Part shown: positions 40,301 to 50,329 of the stretch, one piece after another
How the letters are laid out: every line of letters starts with the position of its first letter
How positions within the stretch are numbered: position 1 is the first letter of the stretch
Assembly: GCA_033557465.1 (NCBI GenBank)
Contig: CM066034.1
Location: forward strand, 410,294,159-410,358,158
Origin: Ichthyophis bannanicus
Lineage: Eukaryota > Chordata > Amphibia > Gymnophiona > Ichthyophiidae
Length of the DNA: 64,000 bases
Direction: 5' to 3'
The notes under the pieces: generated by a model
Database searches by the model: none
What the model was told of the DNA's origin: nothing
The model's input: the letters and a program-made list of their open reading frames with translations, nothing else
Program-made: the position numbers and the translations under genes

Positions 40301-42700
40301 GGGTAGAGAGGCTATGCTCAAGGAGTCAAGGCCTCCCCCCTGGCTGGGCCAGAGCCGGTGCCTAGGGTTTTGGAGCCTTCTGCTTATGCGGATCATGCCC
40401 ATGTCCCTTGGCCTGCTGATCCTGTTGGGGAGCTGGGAGGTCTGATAAGGTGGGTAGTTTCTGTAAGCACCTCCCTTCCTTGGGTAGAACAGCTTTTTAC
40501 CAAAACCCTTCCGTCGGGGAAGGGCAGTCGTCTTTTTAGAGAGCCTGGTCCTTGTCATGAGCTCTGTCTCCAGCTCGGCAGCCTTGTCAGTCATGGGTTT
40601 GTCGAAGATATTCTCTCCTTGGCAGGGGACATTGACCAATTTGTCCTGAACCCACTGCTCGAGGTCAGATGGCTGTAGCCAAACTTGGCGGCGTGCACCG
40701 ATGCCAGCTGCCGCTACTCAGGCCGCTGACTCAAACCCGTGATATGTTGCCCGAGACATGAACTTGGAGCATTCACGGACTGCTTTGGCCAGGTTCTTGA
40801 ACTTCTGCAAAGGTTCCTTGGAGAGTCCAGCCGAGAACCCGATGAGTTCCTTCGCTAGGTCTCTCAGGTACATGCCCATCTGCAGCTGGTAGGCCTGGAT
40901 TCGGCCGATGAGCATTGAGCCCTGGTAGCACTTTCTGCCGAGGGTTATCCAGGATGCATCAAACCTCATCACCCTCACACCAAACAACAGACCCAGGAGA
41001 CTAGTAGCAGAAAACACACTAGTTATTCCTAGCATCTCCACAAAATGGACACAACAGAGCTTTTGTGTCCTATGCTCCCAAATGCTGGAACAAACTACCT
41101 ACAAATATCAGATCAATCAGGGATATCACCCAATTTAGAAAGTCCATCAAGCACTACTTATTCACTCTGCACTTCAGGCTACCATACACCCAATAGAACC
41201 GGCCCCCACCTCACTCAGATAACTCCTACACATAACAACAACCCAGAACAAAAAATCAAAACGTAATAACACTGTATTCTTGTCAAACTCAAATTTTGAT
41301 GTAACCTATCTAATGTATATATAATTATGTATAATTATGTAGATAGTTAGCCCCAGTTTACACCCAGTTTATCCTCCCTGTTATCTGTAAACCTAGATCA
41401 GTCATGTATTGACAGGTATGTTGTTGTTCAATGTAAACCGCACTGATGATGAATAGTGCGGTATATAAAAAATGTTAAATAAATAAATAAATAAAATTAA
41501 AATGCAGGCCTCCCTGCTGGGGGGCACCAAGGAGTGCATTTTTTGGCTTTTCAGCCGATGCATGGCCGACTCCACCACCATGGAATTATGCAGCAACTGT
41601 GACTTTTGGAAGCCCGGGCTCCAGCATACTCGATACATCGAGTCGAGCCGCTCGAAGCCGGTGTCTCCCACCATTTGGAGCATCAGCTACTCCAGGATGG
41701 GAGGGATAGGCACCGTGAGCAATTCCTGCAGAGGGGCCTTGTATTGGAAGAGTTCCAATTCATCCACCCAAGGGTCCTCCTCAGACTTGGTCAGGAATGC
41801 CAGGGCCTTAGATATGTCCTTAACAAAATTAAAGAAATCCATATCCTCGGGCGGGGACCGCCATCAAGGCACCGAGAAGGGAGGGTCGGATGAGACATCG
41901 CAGTGGTGACGGGTATCAGGGGACTCCTCGTCCTCTGTTTCCCACTCAGAATAGTCTGTCGAGGACTAGTAGGAGAGCTGCTCCGCTGATCTCGGGGCCC
42001 CCAATGCCCTGCAGCCGGTGCCCGGTAAACTTGCCAGGGATGACTGCGGTCCTGTCGAGCGGAACTTGGATCGTGACATCAGCTGAGGATTGACTCGACG
42101 CCTAAGGATCGGCTTGGCTTCCGGGGACATCTTGGAAGTCGAGGGTCCGGTGGTCGGGGAGGATAAACCGGTCGTGCCAGACAACAGCACCCACTGCTGG
42201 TCCACGAAGGCAGACAAACTGCGCTCCAGGGCCCGACGCCGTTTCTCCCAAAGGGAATCCTCAACGAGGATAATATCTGGGGACCGAGGCCAGTCTGCGG
42301 TCGGATCCTTCTGGGGGACCTTCACAGGCCGCTCCTTCTCCAACGCCTCGGACGAATGTCTCGGACTGCAGGTCCGGGCCCAGGAAGCACCCGGCCAGTC
42401 AGAACCGTCCAAGGATGCCACCTTCGAGGGTTGTTTCTTCTTCCTGGGCTCTCTCGGGGGAGACCCCCTTTCTGAAGACCCATGACGAGACTCGTTTCGG
42501 AAGGCTCCGCCCAAGATGATGTGGCCTCAGATGAGGCCCTGGCCTTCGGAGGCACCAGGGTCTCGGGGAAAAACCTATCGTGCTTCTGTTGGCAACTCTT
42601 GAGGCTGCCAGGTCATGATCTGGCCAGAGGTAGCAGAGACGGCAGTCGTGTGTGTCGGTCAAGGACATCAATTTGGGGCACCGATCATACTACTTAAAGC
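40115..42700 (-). pseudogene. DIRS C gag-like ORF1, split by a LINE
   Basis: Minus strand start: MMSLTDTHDCRLCYLWPDHD, a knuckle in which the second cysteine position is shifted. Then a serine/proline-rich linker (42,514-41,966), FLTKSEEDPWVDELELFQYK, SPGFQKSQLLHNSMVVESAM and KMHSLVPPSREAC up to 41,503. The LINE tail follows, then LGRKCYQGSMLIGRIQAYQL, MYLRDLAKELIGFSAGLSKE and a stop near 40,718. It continues as KLVNVPCQGENIFDKPMTDK with a basic C-terminus near 40,450. Frame changes and stops are present. Confidence 0.76.
40965..41500 (+). mobile_element. L2-like LINE 3' end inserted in DIRS C gag
   Basis: The plus strand carries the ORF2 C-terminus AFVSYAPKCWNKLPTNIRSI then FRKSIKHYLFTLHFRLPY. 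A 3' UTR follows, with the tail gttcaatgtaaaccgcactg, agtgcggtatataaaaaatg and a TAAATAAATAAATAAA run to about 41,500. A short atgca flanks both sides, consistent with a small target duplication. The tail is the same as the SINE tail at 34,018-34,318. Confidence 0.78.
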
Positions 42701-43069
42701 CACTGGTAGCCATAGGGAAAAAAAGTACCCCTGCGAGGTCGATGACTCTCCAGGCTGCCAGTGGAAGAAAAAGGCGCAAAGGCGCCAGGAAAAGAAAAGA
42801 ACAAAAACTACAAAAATAGACTGAACTCGATGCCAAGGCAGCGAGGTCGGTAGGTGGTTAGAGTACCGATGCAGTACCGGAGGAGAATATGAAATTTGAA
42901 GAGAAAAACCAACTTTTTACGGGGACAAGCCAGACAAACGTCTTTAGGGCTCCGCAGAAGAAAGGAGACTGAGCAAGACAGCATTCTTGGACGGAAAGGG
43001 GACCATGCGTGCGTGGTGACATCTTCCAAAGGATTTCTTTGAAAGATGGGGGGGATGCTTCCGCAAGGG

Positions 43070-43130
43070 TGCCATCGGTGCAGACATCGCCCCCATATGT
43101 GAGGACTGACTTTCTGCTTGTTCCTGGAGA
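43070..43130 (-). repeat. Left ITR of DIRS C
   Basis: Minus strand: tctccaggaacaagcagaaa, then cctcacatatgggggcg, matching lineage-2 left ends. The end is placed at 43,130. Confidence 0.8.
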
Positions 43131-43719
43131 AAAAATGTAATGCCAATCCCTCTCCCACAGGGAATACAGAGCCATGTGAATCCTTGAGGCACTAAAGTAC
43201 AAATTCCACACGATTGGCTGTAGAGGCCAGACGAGATACAGCACCTCAGTGAGGCAGTCACAGCAGCAGGTAGGTGGGGGTCTGCACGATGAGGTACAGC
43301 AATGGGGGAATGTACCAGCACTGCCTGCAGGCTGACACTACCAAACACCAGTATGCACATGAGCAGGACAAACAACGTCAAGGGCCGACTGGGCAACACT
43401 AAGCGCATGCAGTGGAGGGTCGCACCCGGGATCAGAACACACCCAGCTGCTAGGTCCCCTGCTAAAACACTGCAAGCACCCACCAGCACCAAATTGCCAT
43501 AGCCCACAATGCAATTCAGCAGCATGGCAGCAGGGGGCCAGGCATTCGCTTCCTAGCAGGGCTACCAGTGGAGCACCTCAGAGAATCCACATGGAACAGA
43601 ACACTTACCATGTATGGAGCAGGGTGGCTGGCCGACAGACACCAGGACTGAAACTAGCACATAGCATCGAACCTATTCCTCTGTCTGTCCTCAGTGAAAC
43701 ACAGGAACAAGGTGATAGC
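43131..43719. other. Unclassified CA/GCA-rich DNA left of the L2-like LINE
   Basis: No domain. Composition is like 34,319-34,989 and 46,496-47,560. A cagcaccaaattgcca string near 43,480 resembles gagcaccaaattggca at about 46,603, which hints that both sides of the L2 insertion belong to one older sequence. Confidence 0.3.
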
Positions 43720-44497
43720 ACTCCCGCTTATTTGCTTTATCTAGTGCTTCTGATCTTGTAGATCACACCTTTTCTTTGTCTTATCTTTCGCCAGCTGGCC
43801 TTAGCTCCACTGTGTTGCAATGGTTCCAATCTTTTCTCGCTTCACATTCCCATTATGTCATGTTTCAGTGCTCTTCGTCTCTTTTCCCACTCATTTGTGG
43901 CATTCCTCAGGATCTGTCTTGGCACCTCTTTTCATTAATGTTATCCTGGCCCCCCTGGCCTCTCTGATCCAGCAGCAGTGCATCACCGCGTATGTCTATG
44001 TGGATGACATCCTGCTGCTGTTCCATATTCCCCCTCTGTCCCCTGACCTTCTCCATTAACTATTGTCTTTATTTCAGTAGCCTCTTGGTCAAATTCCAAC
44101 CGTTTGTGTCCTAATCCGACCAAGACATCCGCACTCTGGCTCTTGGGGTCTCTTCCCCCACCAGTAGTGTCACCCGCTCTTGATGGTTTTTGGATTCCCA
44201 TTGTTTCCACTCATATATTTTGGTGTCACACGTGACTCTGAGCTATCCTTTGAATCACACATCAGTATTACTGTTGGGCATTGCCTCTTTGCTCTATGAC
44301 AATTCTGTTCTGTGCGATCTATCCTCCCCACTCTACCATTAGCAAACGTCTATTAACATTAGTTATGTCAAACCTCGATTACTGGAATATCATTTATTCA
44401 GATCTTCCCAATTATCAACACAAACATTTACAATCCATTCAAAACACTACAATCCATCTTTTACATCATGCCACCAGATCCGGTCATGTTACACCCT
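43720..44497 (+). pseudogene. L2-like LINE reverse transcriptase fragment, part 1
   Basis: Plus strand: LAGLSSTVLQWFQSF-like reading across two frames, HVSVLFVSFPTHLWHSSGSV, LAPLFINVILAPLASLIQQQ and ITAYVYVDDILLLFHIPP. The YVDD at about 43,990-44,010 is the RT catalytic loop. It then decays and reaches IQNTTIHLLHHATRSGHVTP, the region just before the LHWLP motif of L2/CR1-type ORF2, where an unrelated insert begins. The rest of the LINE resumes at 46,014. Confidence 0.78.
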
Positions 44498-46013
44498 GTC
44501 AGACGGCTGCCTGGGTGAGAATCTTCCCAGTCTTGGCAAGTGCATATATCTATATGATTGGCAAGGTATTGTGGGCAATGTAGTTCATTCACACCAGACA
44601 CAGCTGCTGACAATAATTTAGTTGTGCTCTTGGGTAAAGCCAATAAGATATTTATTTATGGGGTTATTTCTCCCAACACAGATATGCTTGGTAGCACATA
44701 AATTAGGTTACTTGCTTTCAGTGTTAACTTGGAAAAACAAAGTTAAAATCAGGAAAAAAACAAATGAAAAGCCACAAAGCAAGAAACAAACTGTTCTTTT
44801 CAGGTTAACTTCTGATTACTTCCCACATAGATACAGAAGTGATTCTCTCCTAGCTCACAAGCAATTAGGTAAGGCTTAATTGCTAGCAGTTACCAGCTGA
44901 AACCCCTTAGCTGGCTTGCCTTCCACTGTGTGGGTCAAATCCTGCTTCAGGAGCTTTTCTGAGTAGATTAAAGAACAAATTTTTATTTTCTTTGTGATGG
45001 TTGCTGTACTTTATAACAGAAAGTTACCAACGGAGTTTAGATAGAGAGCAGTCCATATAAACAGGATCCTCATCTGCTATTATTCCCCCTTGTTCAACAA
45101 GCATGGGTTCAATATCATGGATTGGCACAGATGAATCTCTCAATGGAGCATTTTCAGGAGAATACTTGTTTCCCTGCTGTCTTTCAAGGTTATAGCTAGG
45201 GCATAGATCAGTGTTCATACCTGAGCTTCCATTGCTGCTAGAGTTCCTCTCTATATAGCCTGGCCAGTATGTAGTCCAGTTCTTATGTCCAGCCTTCCAA
45301 TCCAGATCCCTGGACACTGGATCTCTCTTCACATACCTTCTGGCACAGGTCTTAGGGTCCCTTCCACGTGCAGCCGTCTCCTTCACAGGTAGCCTCTGGT
45401 GATTCCTAGCTCTGCAGCACCATTCCTCTGGCTTTCCCCAGTCCAATGGTGTATGCTGGCCCTTGGAATACCTCCCAGTATACGTACTGCTTTGGACTCT
45501 TCTAGACCTCTCAAAGGCTTTTCTCTTCCTTCTTCCAAAGGCTCTCTTTCCTCCTCTGTCCGTCCGGTTTGGCTTCTGCTTCTGATGATCCTTCAGATGA
45601 AACTGATGATCAAACTCAAGCTGATTCTCAGGATACTGAGGACAATTCTCTGGATATCCAAGGTGATCATGAAGATGGTCATCTGTAGAATAAACTCTAC
45701 TCTTATTCTGCTTAGATGAGTGATCCTCCCTAACACAGCGCAGCTGTGCTGAATCAGGCCCTGCCCTTTGAGATGAGTGCTTAGGGATTACCTCATAGCC
45801 CTCCTGATTGAACACACGTTTCCCCACTTCAGCTCCCCTAATGGCTGTTGGAAACTTGGTGCATTCTGGGACTGGTAGTCTTTTATGGGAAAATTCTGTT
45901 TTCTTATTTCTACCAGAACTGACAGGTTGCTTGTTCAGAGTCACTTCACCTTTTCTATAGCTCCTTCCTGAGCTATGATAAGCTTCTTTATCACAACCCT
46001 TACTTATCAGATC
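44498..46013 (-). mobile_element. Unknown ORF-bearing insert within the L2-like LINE
   Basis: The LINE protein reads ...RSGHVTP before and HWLPISHRSQFRLPTLIHKV after this block, so about 1.5 kb was inserted. On the minus strand it opens directly into a 330-codon frame and ends with about 500 bases of AT-richer DNA. No terminal inverted repeats or A-tail were seen. It could be a 3' fragment of an LTR-type or other retroelement; the family is not recognised. Confidence 0.5.
45024..46013 (-). CDS. Hypothetical protein, basic and Arg/Ser/Asn-rich
   Basis: A single uninterrupted minus-strand frame of about 330 codons to a stop at 45,024. The ATG at 46,028 lies in the flanking LINE, so the native start is unknown and the protein is probably N-terminally truncated. 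It is rich in R, K, S, N, Q and G, with few hydrophobic stretches, no signal peptide and no membrane segment. There are scattered cysteines (KTCARRYVKRD; EWCCRARNHQR) and an acidic end (GGIIADEDPVYMDCSLSKL). The long open frame in an otherwise decayed region suggests recent insertion. I do not recognise the family and assign no function. Confidence 0.4.
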   Translation of the reverse strand, partial: DLISKGCDKEAYHSSGRSYRKGEVTLNKQPVSSGRNKKTEFSHKRLPVPECTKFPTAIRGAEVGKRVFNQEGYEVIPKHSSQRAGPDSAQLRCVREDHSSKQNKSRVYSTDDHLHDHLGYPENCPQYPENQLEFDHQFHLKDHQKQKPNRTDRGGKRAFGRRKRKAFERSRRVQSSTYTGRYSKGQHTPLDWGKPEEWCCRARNHQRLPVKETAARGRDPKTCARRYVKRDPVSRDLDWKAGHKNWTTYWPGYIERNSSSNGSSGMNTDLCPSYNLERQQGNKYSPENAPLRDSSVPIHDIEPMLVEQGGIIADEDPVYMDCSLSKLRW

Positions 46014-46495
46014 CCACTGGTTGCCCATCTCACACCGGTCTCAATTTAGACTGCCTACACTCATACATAAAGTCATTTATTCCGGTACCCCAGCCCATCC
46101 CTCCTCACACCGTATTCCCTTTGGGTCCTACGGTCTAAGCATGCTTATCGACTACATCTTCCCACTCTGGCTCAGGCTCATCTAAAATGTACTCGTCGCA
46201 CAGCATCTTTCTTTCCTGGTACCCCCCTCTTTGGAACCTCTAATCCTACTGAACATTGCTTAGAATCCTCCTACCCCTGCCTCAAGCTTGCCTTAAAAAC
46301 ATTTCTCTTCCAATAGGCCTTCACCCTTTTCCTTGGCAACTGGCTAGTTTATCTGCTCACCTCCACCCCTTCCCTATTGTTTGATCCCTGCTCCTTCACT
46401 GTCCTTATATGTTATAGCATTCCATGCCATTTATGATAAATTGTGATATTCATTGTACACTGCATTGATGTCTGAGAGGCGGTATATCAAGCATT
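46014..46495 (+). pseudogene. L2-like LINE, part 2: ORF2 C-terminus and 3' tail
   Basis: Resumes with HWLPISHRSQFRLPTLIHKVIYS, the conserved L2/CR1 motif, then decayed sequence reaching ACLKNISLPIGLHP-like coding near 46,290. A 3' tail follows with cattgtacactgcattgatg and aggcggtatatcaag (to about 46,495). Confidence 0.75.
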
Positions 46496-47560
46496 TGATA
46501 AACCACAAAACATGGACCATGACGTAGCTGTAGCAGGGGCATGTCCTGACCCAGTCACAAACAGCAGGGAGGTGGCACACTAGCTGAGAATAAACATGCT
46601 GCGAGCACCAAATTGGCACAAGAGAACTATATCTGTGGAAACCCCCCCCCCTAGGATAGGGAGATAGAGGCACATGGGAGGCACAGATGGGCAGTGCTCC
46701 ACACCCCCAATACTACCACACAGCCCCAGGACAGGGACAGACACGTAACCAACTGGCACAGGCCGCAGTAGCTTAGTATGAAGGTCAGGTGTTGCCCACT
46801 GCGCAGGTGCAATGTGCATACGTCCACCCAAAACATCTTCAAGGGCACCTCCAGCAAACATTGCCCTCTACAAATAGACATGGCACACACCACACTGGCC
46901 AGTCACTGGACACCATATGGCACAGAGCTAGGTGAGCAGCCAGGGACGACCACTGCCACCCAATGTAAAAGACCACATACCCGTGCAGCTGGGCGGCACA
47001 TACCAACTGCCATGCAGGGCACAGGAGTGCAACACAGACACAGACAAGGAGGGACAGGTGCAAACATGATCACAGGAGCAGTCATTGGGTGACAGACACA
47101 GACATGAGAGTCTGCAGCCAGGTAATAGCCTGCATCACAATCCTGTGGGGCACAGCCACCCCTCAGGCCTGTGTGCAGCAGTGGAATGTGACCACAGTCC
47201 CCCGGGAACAGCATGCCTGTAGCCATACCACATGTACGTCATATGCAACTGGGGGGTAGGGGGATGCAGGCCAGCAAAGACTTGCCTACCCAAGACACCA
47301 TGCTGGGCTAAACAGGTGGCACGCCTACCCCACAACACAGAGGGGGTGCGTACATGCGTGCAGGAGGTACTTTGTGAATCCACATGTGTCTGTCAGGCTT
47401 ATGCCTGTAGGTGCCCAGTACCACAAAGTGATTTTCCTCCATCCATCTCCCCACAGTCAATGAAGCAGAACCAGCGCGCCCAATGACCAGCAGTGCTCCA
47501 GCTGCCCATGGTCCACAGCGAAACACACTGTACTCGCAGGAAAACAAGGCACACAGAGAG
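46496..47560. other. Unclassified CA/GCA-rich DNA
   Basis: Roughly 1 kb rich in cacag, ggcac and accac words, with frequent short ORFs but no domain on either strand. It is possibly the right-hand part of the sequence seen at 43,131-43,719, split by the L2-like LINE. Confidence 0.3.
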
Positions 47561-47738
47561 CAAGACATAAATAAGCAGTCCTTTATTAGGTTCCAGTGAC
47601 CCCGACACAGCCGCTTTTCGGCATAAGCCTTTGCCAGGGGGTATACCTTAAAACATAAGAAACACATCAAAAAGACTTTTATATAAACAGGAACATGTAC
47701 ATTAAGAAACATTGTTAAAAATAAAAAGCATATATGGG
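47561..47738. repeat. Repeat with a gacacagccg...ggcataagcctttgccaggggg string
   Basis: tcctttattaggttccagtg, cccgacacagccgcttttcg and ctttgccagggggtatacc resemble the flank of the fold-back element at about 37,575-37,645. Both also continue into AT-rich DNA. Same or related family; identity unknown. Confidence 0.45.
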
Positions 47739-47870
47739 GTTTAGTCCCCCTGCCAGCAGATGTTGGAGACAGAGTAATAGAAAAAAAAAACTACCAGCAG
47801 CCTGATTGGCTGTTCCCTGGTAATATGTAGCTGAACCCAGTAGAGGGCGCTCCAGTATTGTAAAAAGCTA
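47739..47870 (-). repeat. Right-side inverted end region of DIRS E, truncated
   Basis: Inverted copy of about 59,050-59,186: agcagatgttggagacagag, cagcctgattggctgttccc, cagtagagggcgctccagta. The outermost part of the end, known from the ICR, is missing at 47,739. Confidence 0.8.
47836..47853 (+). promoter_or_regulatory. CTCF-core-like motif in DIRS E right end
   Basis: CCCAGTAGAGGGCGCTCC matches the vertebrate CTCF core well. Its mirror copy lies at 59,078-59,095 on the minus strand, so the two face each other across the element. Confidence 0.4.
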
Positions 47871-48004
47871 TACTCAAACAGATGTAACCAGGAACCAAAA
47901 CTAAGGAAAACCAGAAACCATATTATATACAAGAGGAGATAACACTCCACTGCAAAGTCTTGGCTCTTCAGCAATACACCTCTGAACCAGATATTGAGAA
48001 TAGG

Positions 48005-48110
48005 GAGGGTCCTAGACTGGTCTAGCAGGATTTCAGGAAAGGAAATTAACGGTAAGTGAAAATTTCCCCTTCCAGCACATCCTGCTAGACCAGTCCAGAC
48101 AAGCGGGAAG
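48005..48110. repeat. ICR of DIRS E
   Basis: gactggtctagcaggatttc ... attaacggtaagtgaaaat joined to tccagcacatcctgctagac ... cagacaagcggg. One half complements the left end at 61,342. The other predicts a right end terminating in a CGGTAAGT donor-like motif. Confidence 0.82.
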
Positions 48111-48118
48111 TGCCCAAG

Positions 48119-49150
48119 CTAACTGGTTGAGAAAATAGGGCTATCGAAACAACCTTTGCCCCGAATTACGCCTCTTCCCGAGATTGAATATCGAGCCGAC
48201 AGTGATGCACAAAAGTGGACAGGGAGGGACCAGGTGGCCGCCATGCAGATATCCAGAGGATGAACGTGAGAGCGCTCCGCCCAAGATGTAGCTTGCGCCC
48301 ACGTAGAGTGTGCCTGAAGACTGAGAGGGACAGACTTTCCCTTCAGGATGTATGCCGATTCAATTGCTAACCGCAACCACCAAGAGACCGTGTGTTTGGA
48401 AGCAGCTTGATGCTTACGTGGTCCCGCAAAAAGCACGAAAAGATGATCAGAGATGGTGAAAAGAGTTTTCACCCGAAGATACCTACGAAGGATCCTGCCG
48501 AGATCCAGAGAACGGAGTCCCTAATTCTCGCCAACACACTGATCCTCAGAACAACAGGGTAGGAAAATCGACTCACTGATATGAAAAGGCATAAGAACCT
48601 TTGGAAGGAATGAAGGAACAGTACGCAAGAAAACTCCTTCTTTCGAGAAGGCAAGATAGGGATCCATCTGCATGAAAGTGCCTGTATTTCGGATACCCTT
48701 CGTGCCAAAGTTATCGCTACTAGAAACACTGTCTTAAGCGTCAAATCTCTCAATGTGATGTGTTTAAGCGGCTCAAAAGGTGCCTGCATCAAGGCTTTTA
48801 GGATGAGGAACAGATCCCATGTTGACACCGGAGGGCAAACCGGTGGTCAGACTATCTTAGCTGCTTTAAGGAAACGGGACACATTCACATGGGACGCTTT
48901 AGAGCGACCCCCAACAGGACCTCGGAAACAAGTTAATGCCGCTACTTGAACCCAAAGAGACCCCAAGGCTAGACCCTTGTCCAGGCTGTCCTGGAGGAAG
49001 GTAAGGATATTCAAGATTCCCGACTTCCAAGGAGAGATACGGTGCCATGTGCTGCACCAGGACTCAAAGACTCGCCAAACTCGGGAATACGCCAGCGAAG
49101 TCGACAGGCGGCGCGCCTTCAGAAGGATCGCGACCACACGACTCGAGTAA
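48119..49150 (-). pseudogene. DIRS E tyrosine recombinase (frameshifts, lost catalytic residues)
   Basis: Minus strand: VAILLKARRLSTSLAYSRVW, VFESWCSTWHRISPWKSGIL, KGLALGSLWVQVAALTCFRG and FLKAAKIV. Then STWDLFLILKALMQAPFEPL and the first arginine in LARRVSEIQALSC. Then FHSFQRFL in shifted frames, LQAHSTWAQATSWAE (HxxR arginine changed to W), PLDICMAATWSLPVHFCASL (compare ICRAATWSSLHAFAKHY) and SARYSISGRG. Key residues are mutated, so it is clearly dead. Lineage 1, closest to A1/A2. Confidence 0.8.
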
Positions 49151-49279
49151 CCCTTCTTGCTCAGGCAGCGGCGTTCAAGAGCCAGGCCGTAAGCGAGTAA
49201 GGAGCTGGGTCGTCCATCACAATTGGCCCCTAACGTAATAGCTCCTGGCGAGACTCCAGCTGCAACGGCGGGGCTCGCG

Positions 49280-49570
49280 TTAATCAGATGAGGTCCGCAT
49301 AACAGGGCCTCCGAGGCCAGTCCGGAGCTACCAGATCATTCTCCCCCGGTGTATGAGAACTCTCCGAAGCAATTAGCCGATTAGCACCCATGGGGGAAAG
49401 AATGTTCAGCAGACTCCCTTGCGGCCATGGTTGAGCCAGGGCATCCAATCTAGAGATCTGAAACTCCCACTTGCGACTGAAAAATTCCGGTACCTTGGTA
49501 TTCACTGATGTCGCCATTAGATCTATTACCGGTTGCCCCCATGCTCACACAATCTTCTGAAATGCCCAAG
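49280..49570 (-). pseudogene. DIRS E Dam-like methyltransferase remnant
   Basis: Minus strand: VMATSVNTKVPEFFSRKWEF and LDALAQPWPQGSLLNILSPM, then NDLVAPDWPRRPCYADLI. This matches DLMATLSNAKTSRFYSRR ... LIAPDWPRRPWYVDLV in A2. It lies between RNase H and YR as in other DIRS copies, and the FPP motif region is decayed (ILSPMG). Confidence 0.65.
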
Positions 49571-49948
49571 GGGCTAGCTCCCATTCTCTGGGATCAAGAG
49601 CGTGTCGACTGAGGAAATCGTCCTGTAAGTTGTCTACCCTGGTGATATTCTGTGCCGAGATAGTCTGCAGATGTGCCTCTGCCCAGGGAAGGGGAAGGGA
49701 GATTTCCCTGGCTACCCCTAGGGATTTGGTACCGCCCTGGCGGTTGATATATGTCATTGTAGTTGCGTTGTCGCATAGAACCCGAACCACCTGGTGTTTG
49801 AGAAGAGGTAGAAAATGTTTTAGGGCGAGGCGAACCGCCCGCACTTCCAGTCGATTTATGGACCAGCGTGCTTCGTGAATCGACCGAGTACCCTGCGTCG
49901 ACTGATGCTGGCAGAGAGCACTCCACCCTTAGAGACTCACATCGGTTG
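49571..49948 (-). pseudogene. DIRS E RNase H, 3' part
   Basis: Minus strand: VSLRVECSLPASVD-type reading at the F2 border, then SINRLEVRAVRLALKHFLPL (glutamate), VVRVLCDNATTMTYINRQGG (second aspartate, CDNATT), ISAQNITRVDNLQDDFLSRH and ALDPREWELAPWAFQ. F2 is inserted exactly at the TTDAS segment (ENPR before it, TDVSL after it), so the first catalytic aspartate region is split. Confidence 0.78.
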
Positions 49949-50329
49949 ATCTCCAGGAACAAGCAGGAATGAGCCTTCACATATGGGGCATCGTCGGTAC
50001 CGACGGAGCCTGCGCGGGAACGCTCCCCAGCGTCCAAAAGGAAAGCTTTTGGGAGCATCCCACAGCGCCTGCGTGCTACCTTCCCGCCTTTCCTAACCGC
50101 CTCTCTCCAGTTCTTCTTTTCCGCGGAGCCAGCAGGTCGTGTTCCTGTCACCGCTGAAGAATTTCTTTATTTTATTTTATTTCTTTGGTCGAGCGTCTGC
50201 CTTCTCGACGCTGGACCGGTACCGCCGGTCTTTTCTTTCTTTATTCTAAAAAAAAAAAAAAACCCTACTGTTTTTTCTCACTTCAGTGCATTTTCTTCTT
50301 TGGCCTTAGGCCTAGGACTTTTTTCCTCA

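Larger units (their letters stand above)
37113..43130 (-). mobile_element. DIRS retrotransposon copy C, minus strand, with nested inserts
   Basis: Lineage-2 DIRS related to B1. Minus-strand order: left ITR (43,130), gag (about 42,700-40,115), RT (about 40,300-39,490), RNase H and Dam-like (about 39,430-38,400), YR (about 38,400-37,113). An L2-like LINE tail (40,965-41,500) sits in gag and a fold-back element (37,490-38,228) in YR. The 3' end is cut off by DIRS D. All genes have frameshifts or stops. Confidence 0.85.

Noticed and set aside
44498..46013. DNA transposon with terminal inverted repeats
   Set aside because: No inverted ends or clean target duplication could be found at the borders of the insert in the L2-like LINE.
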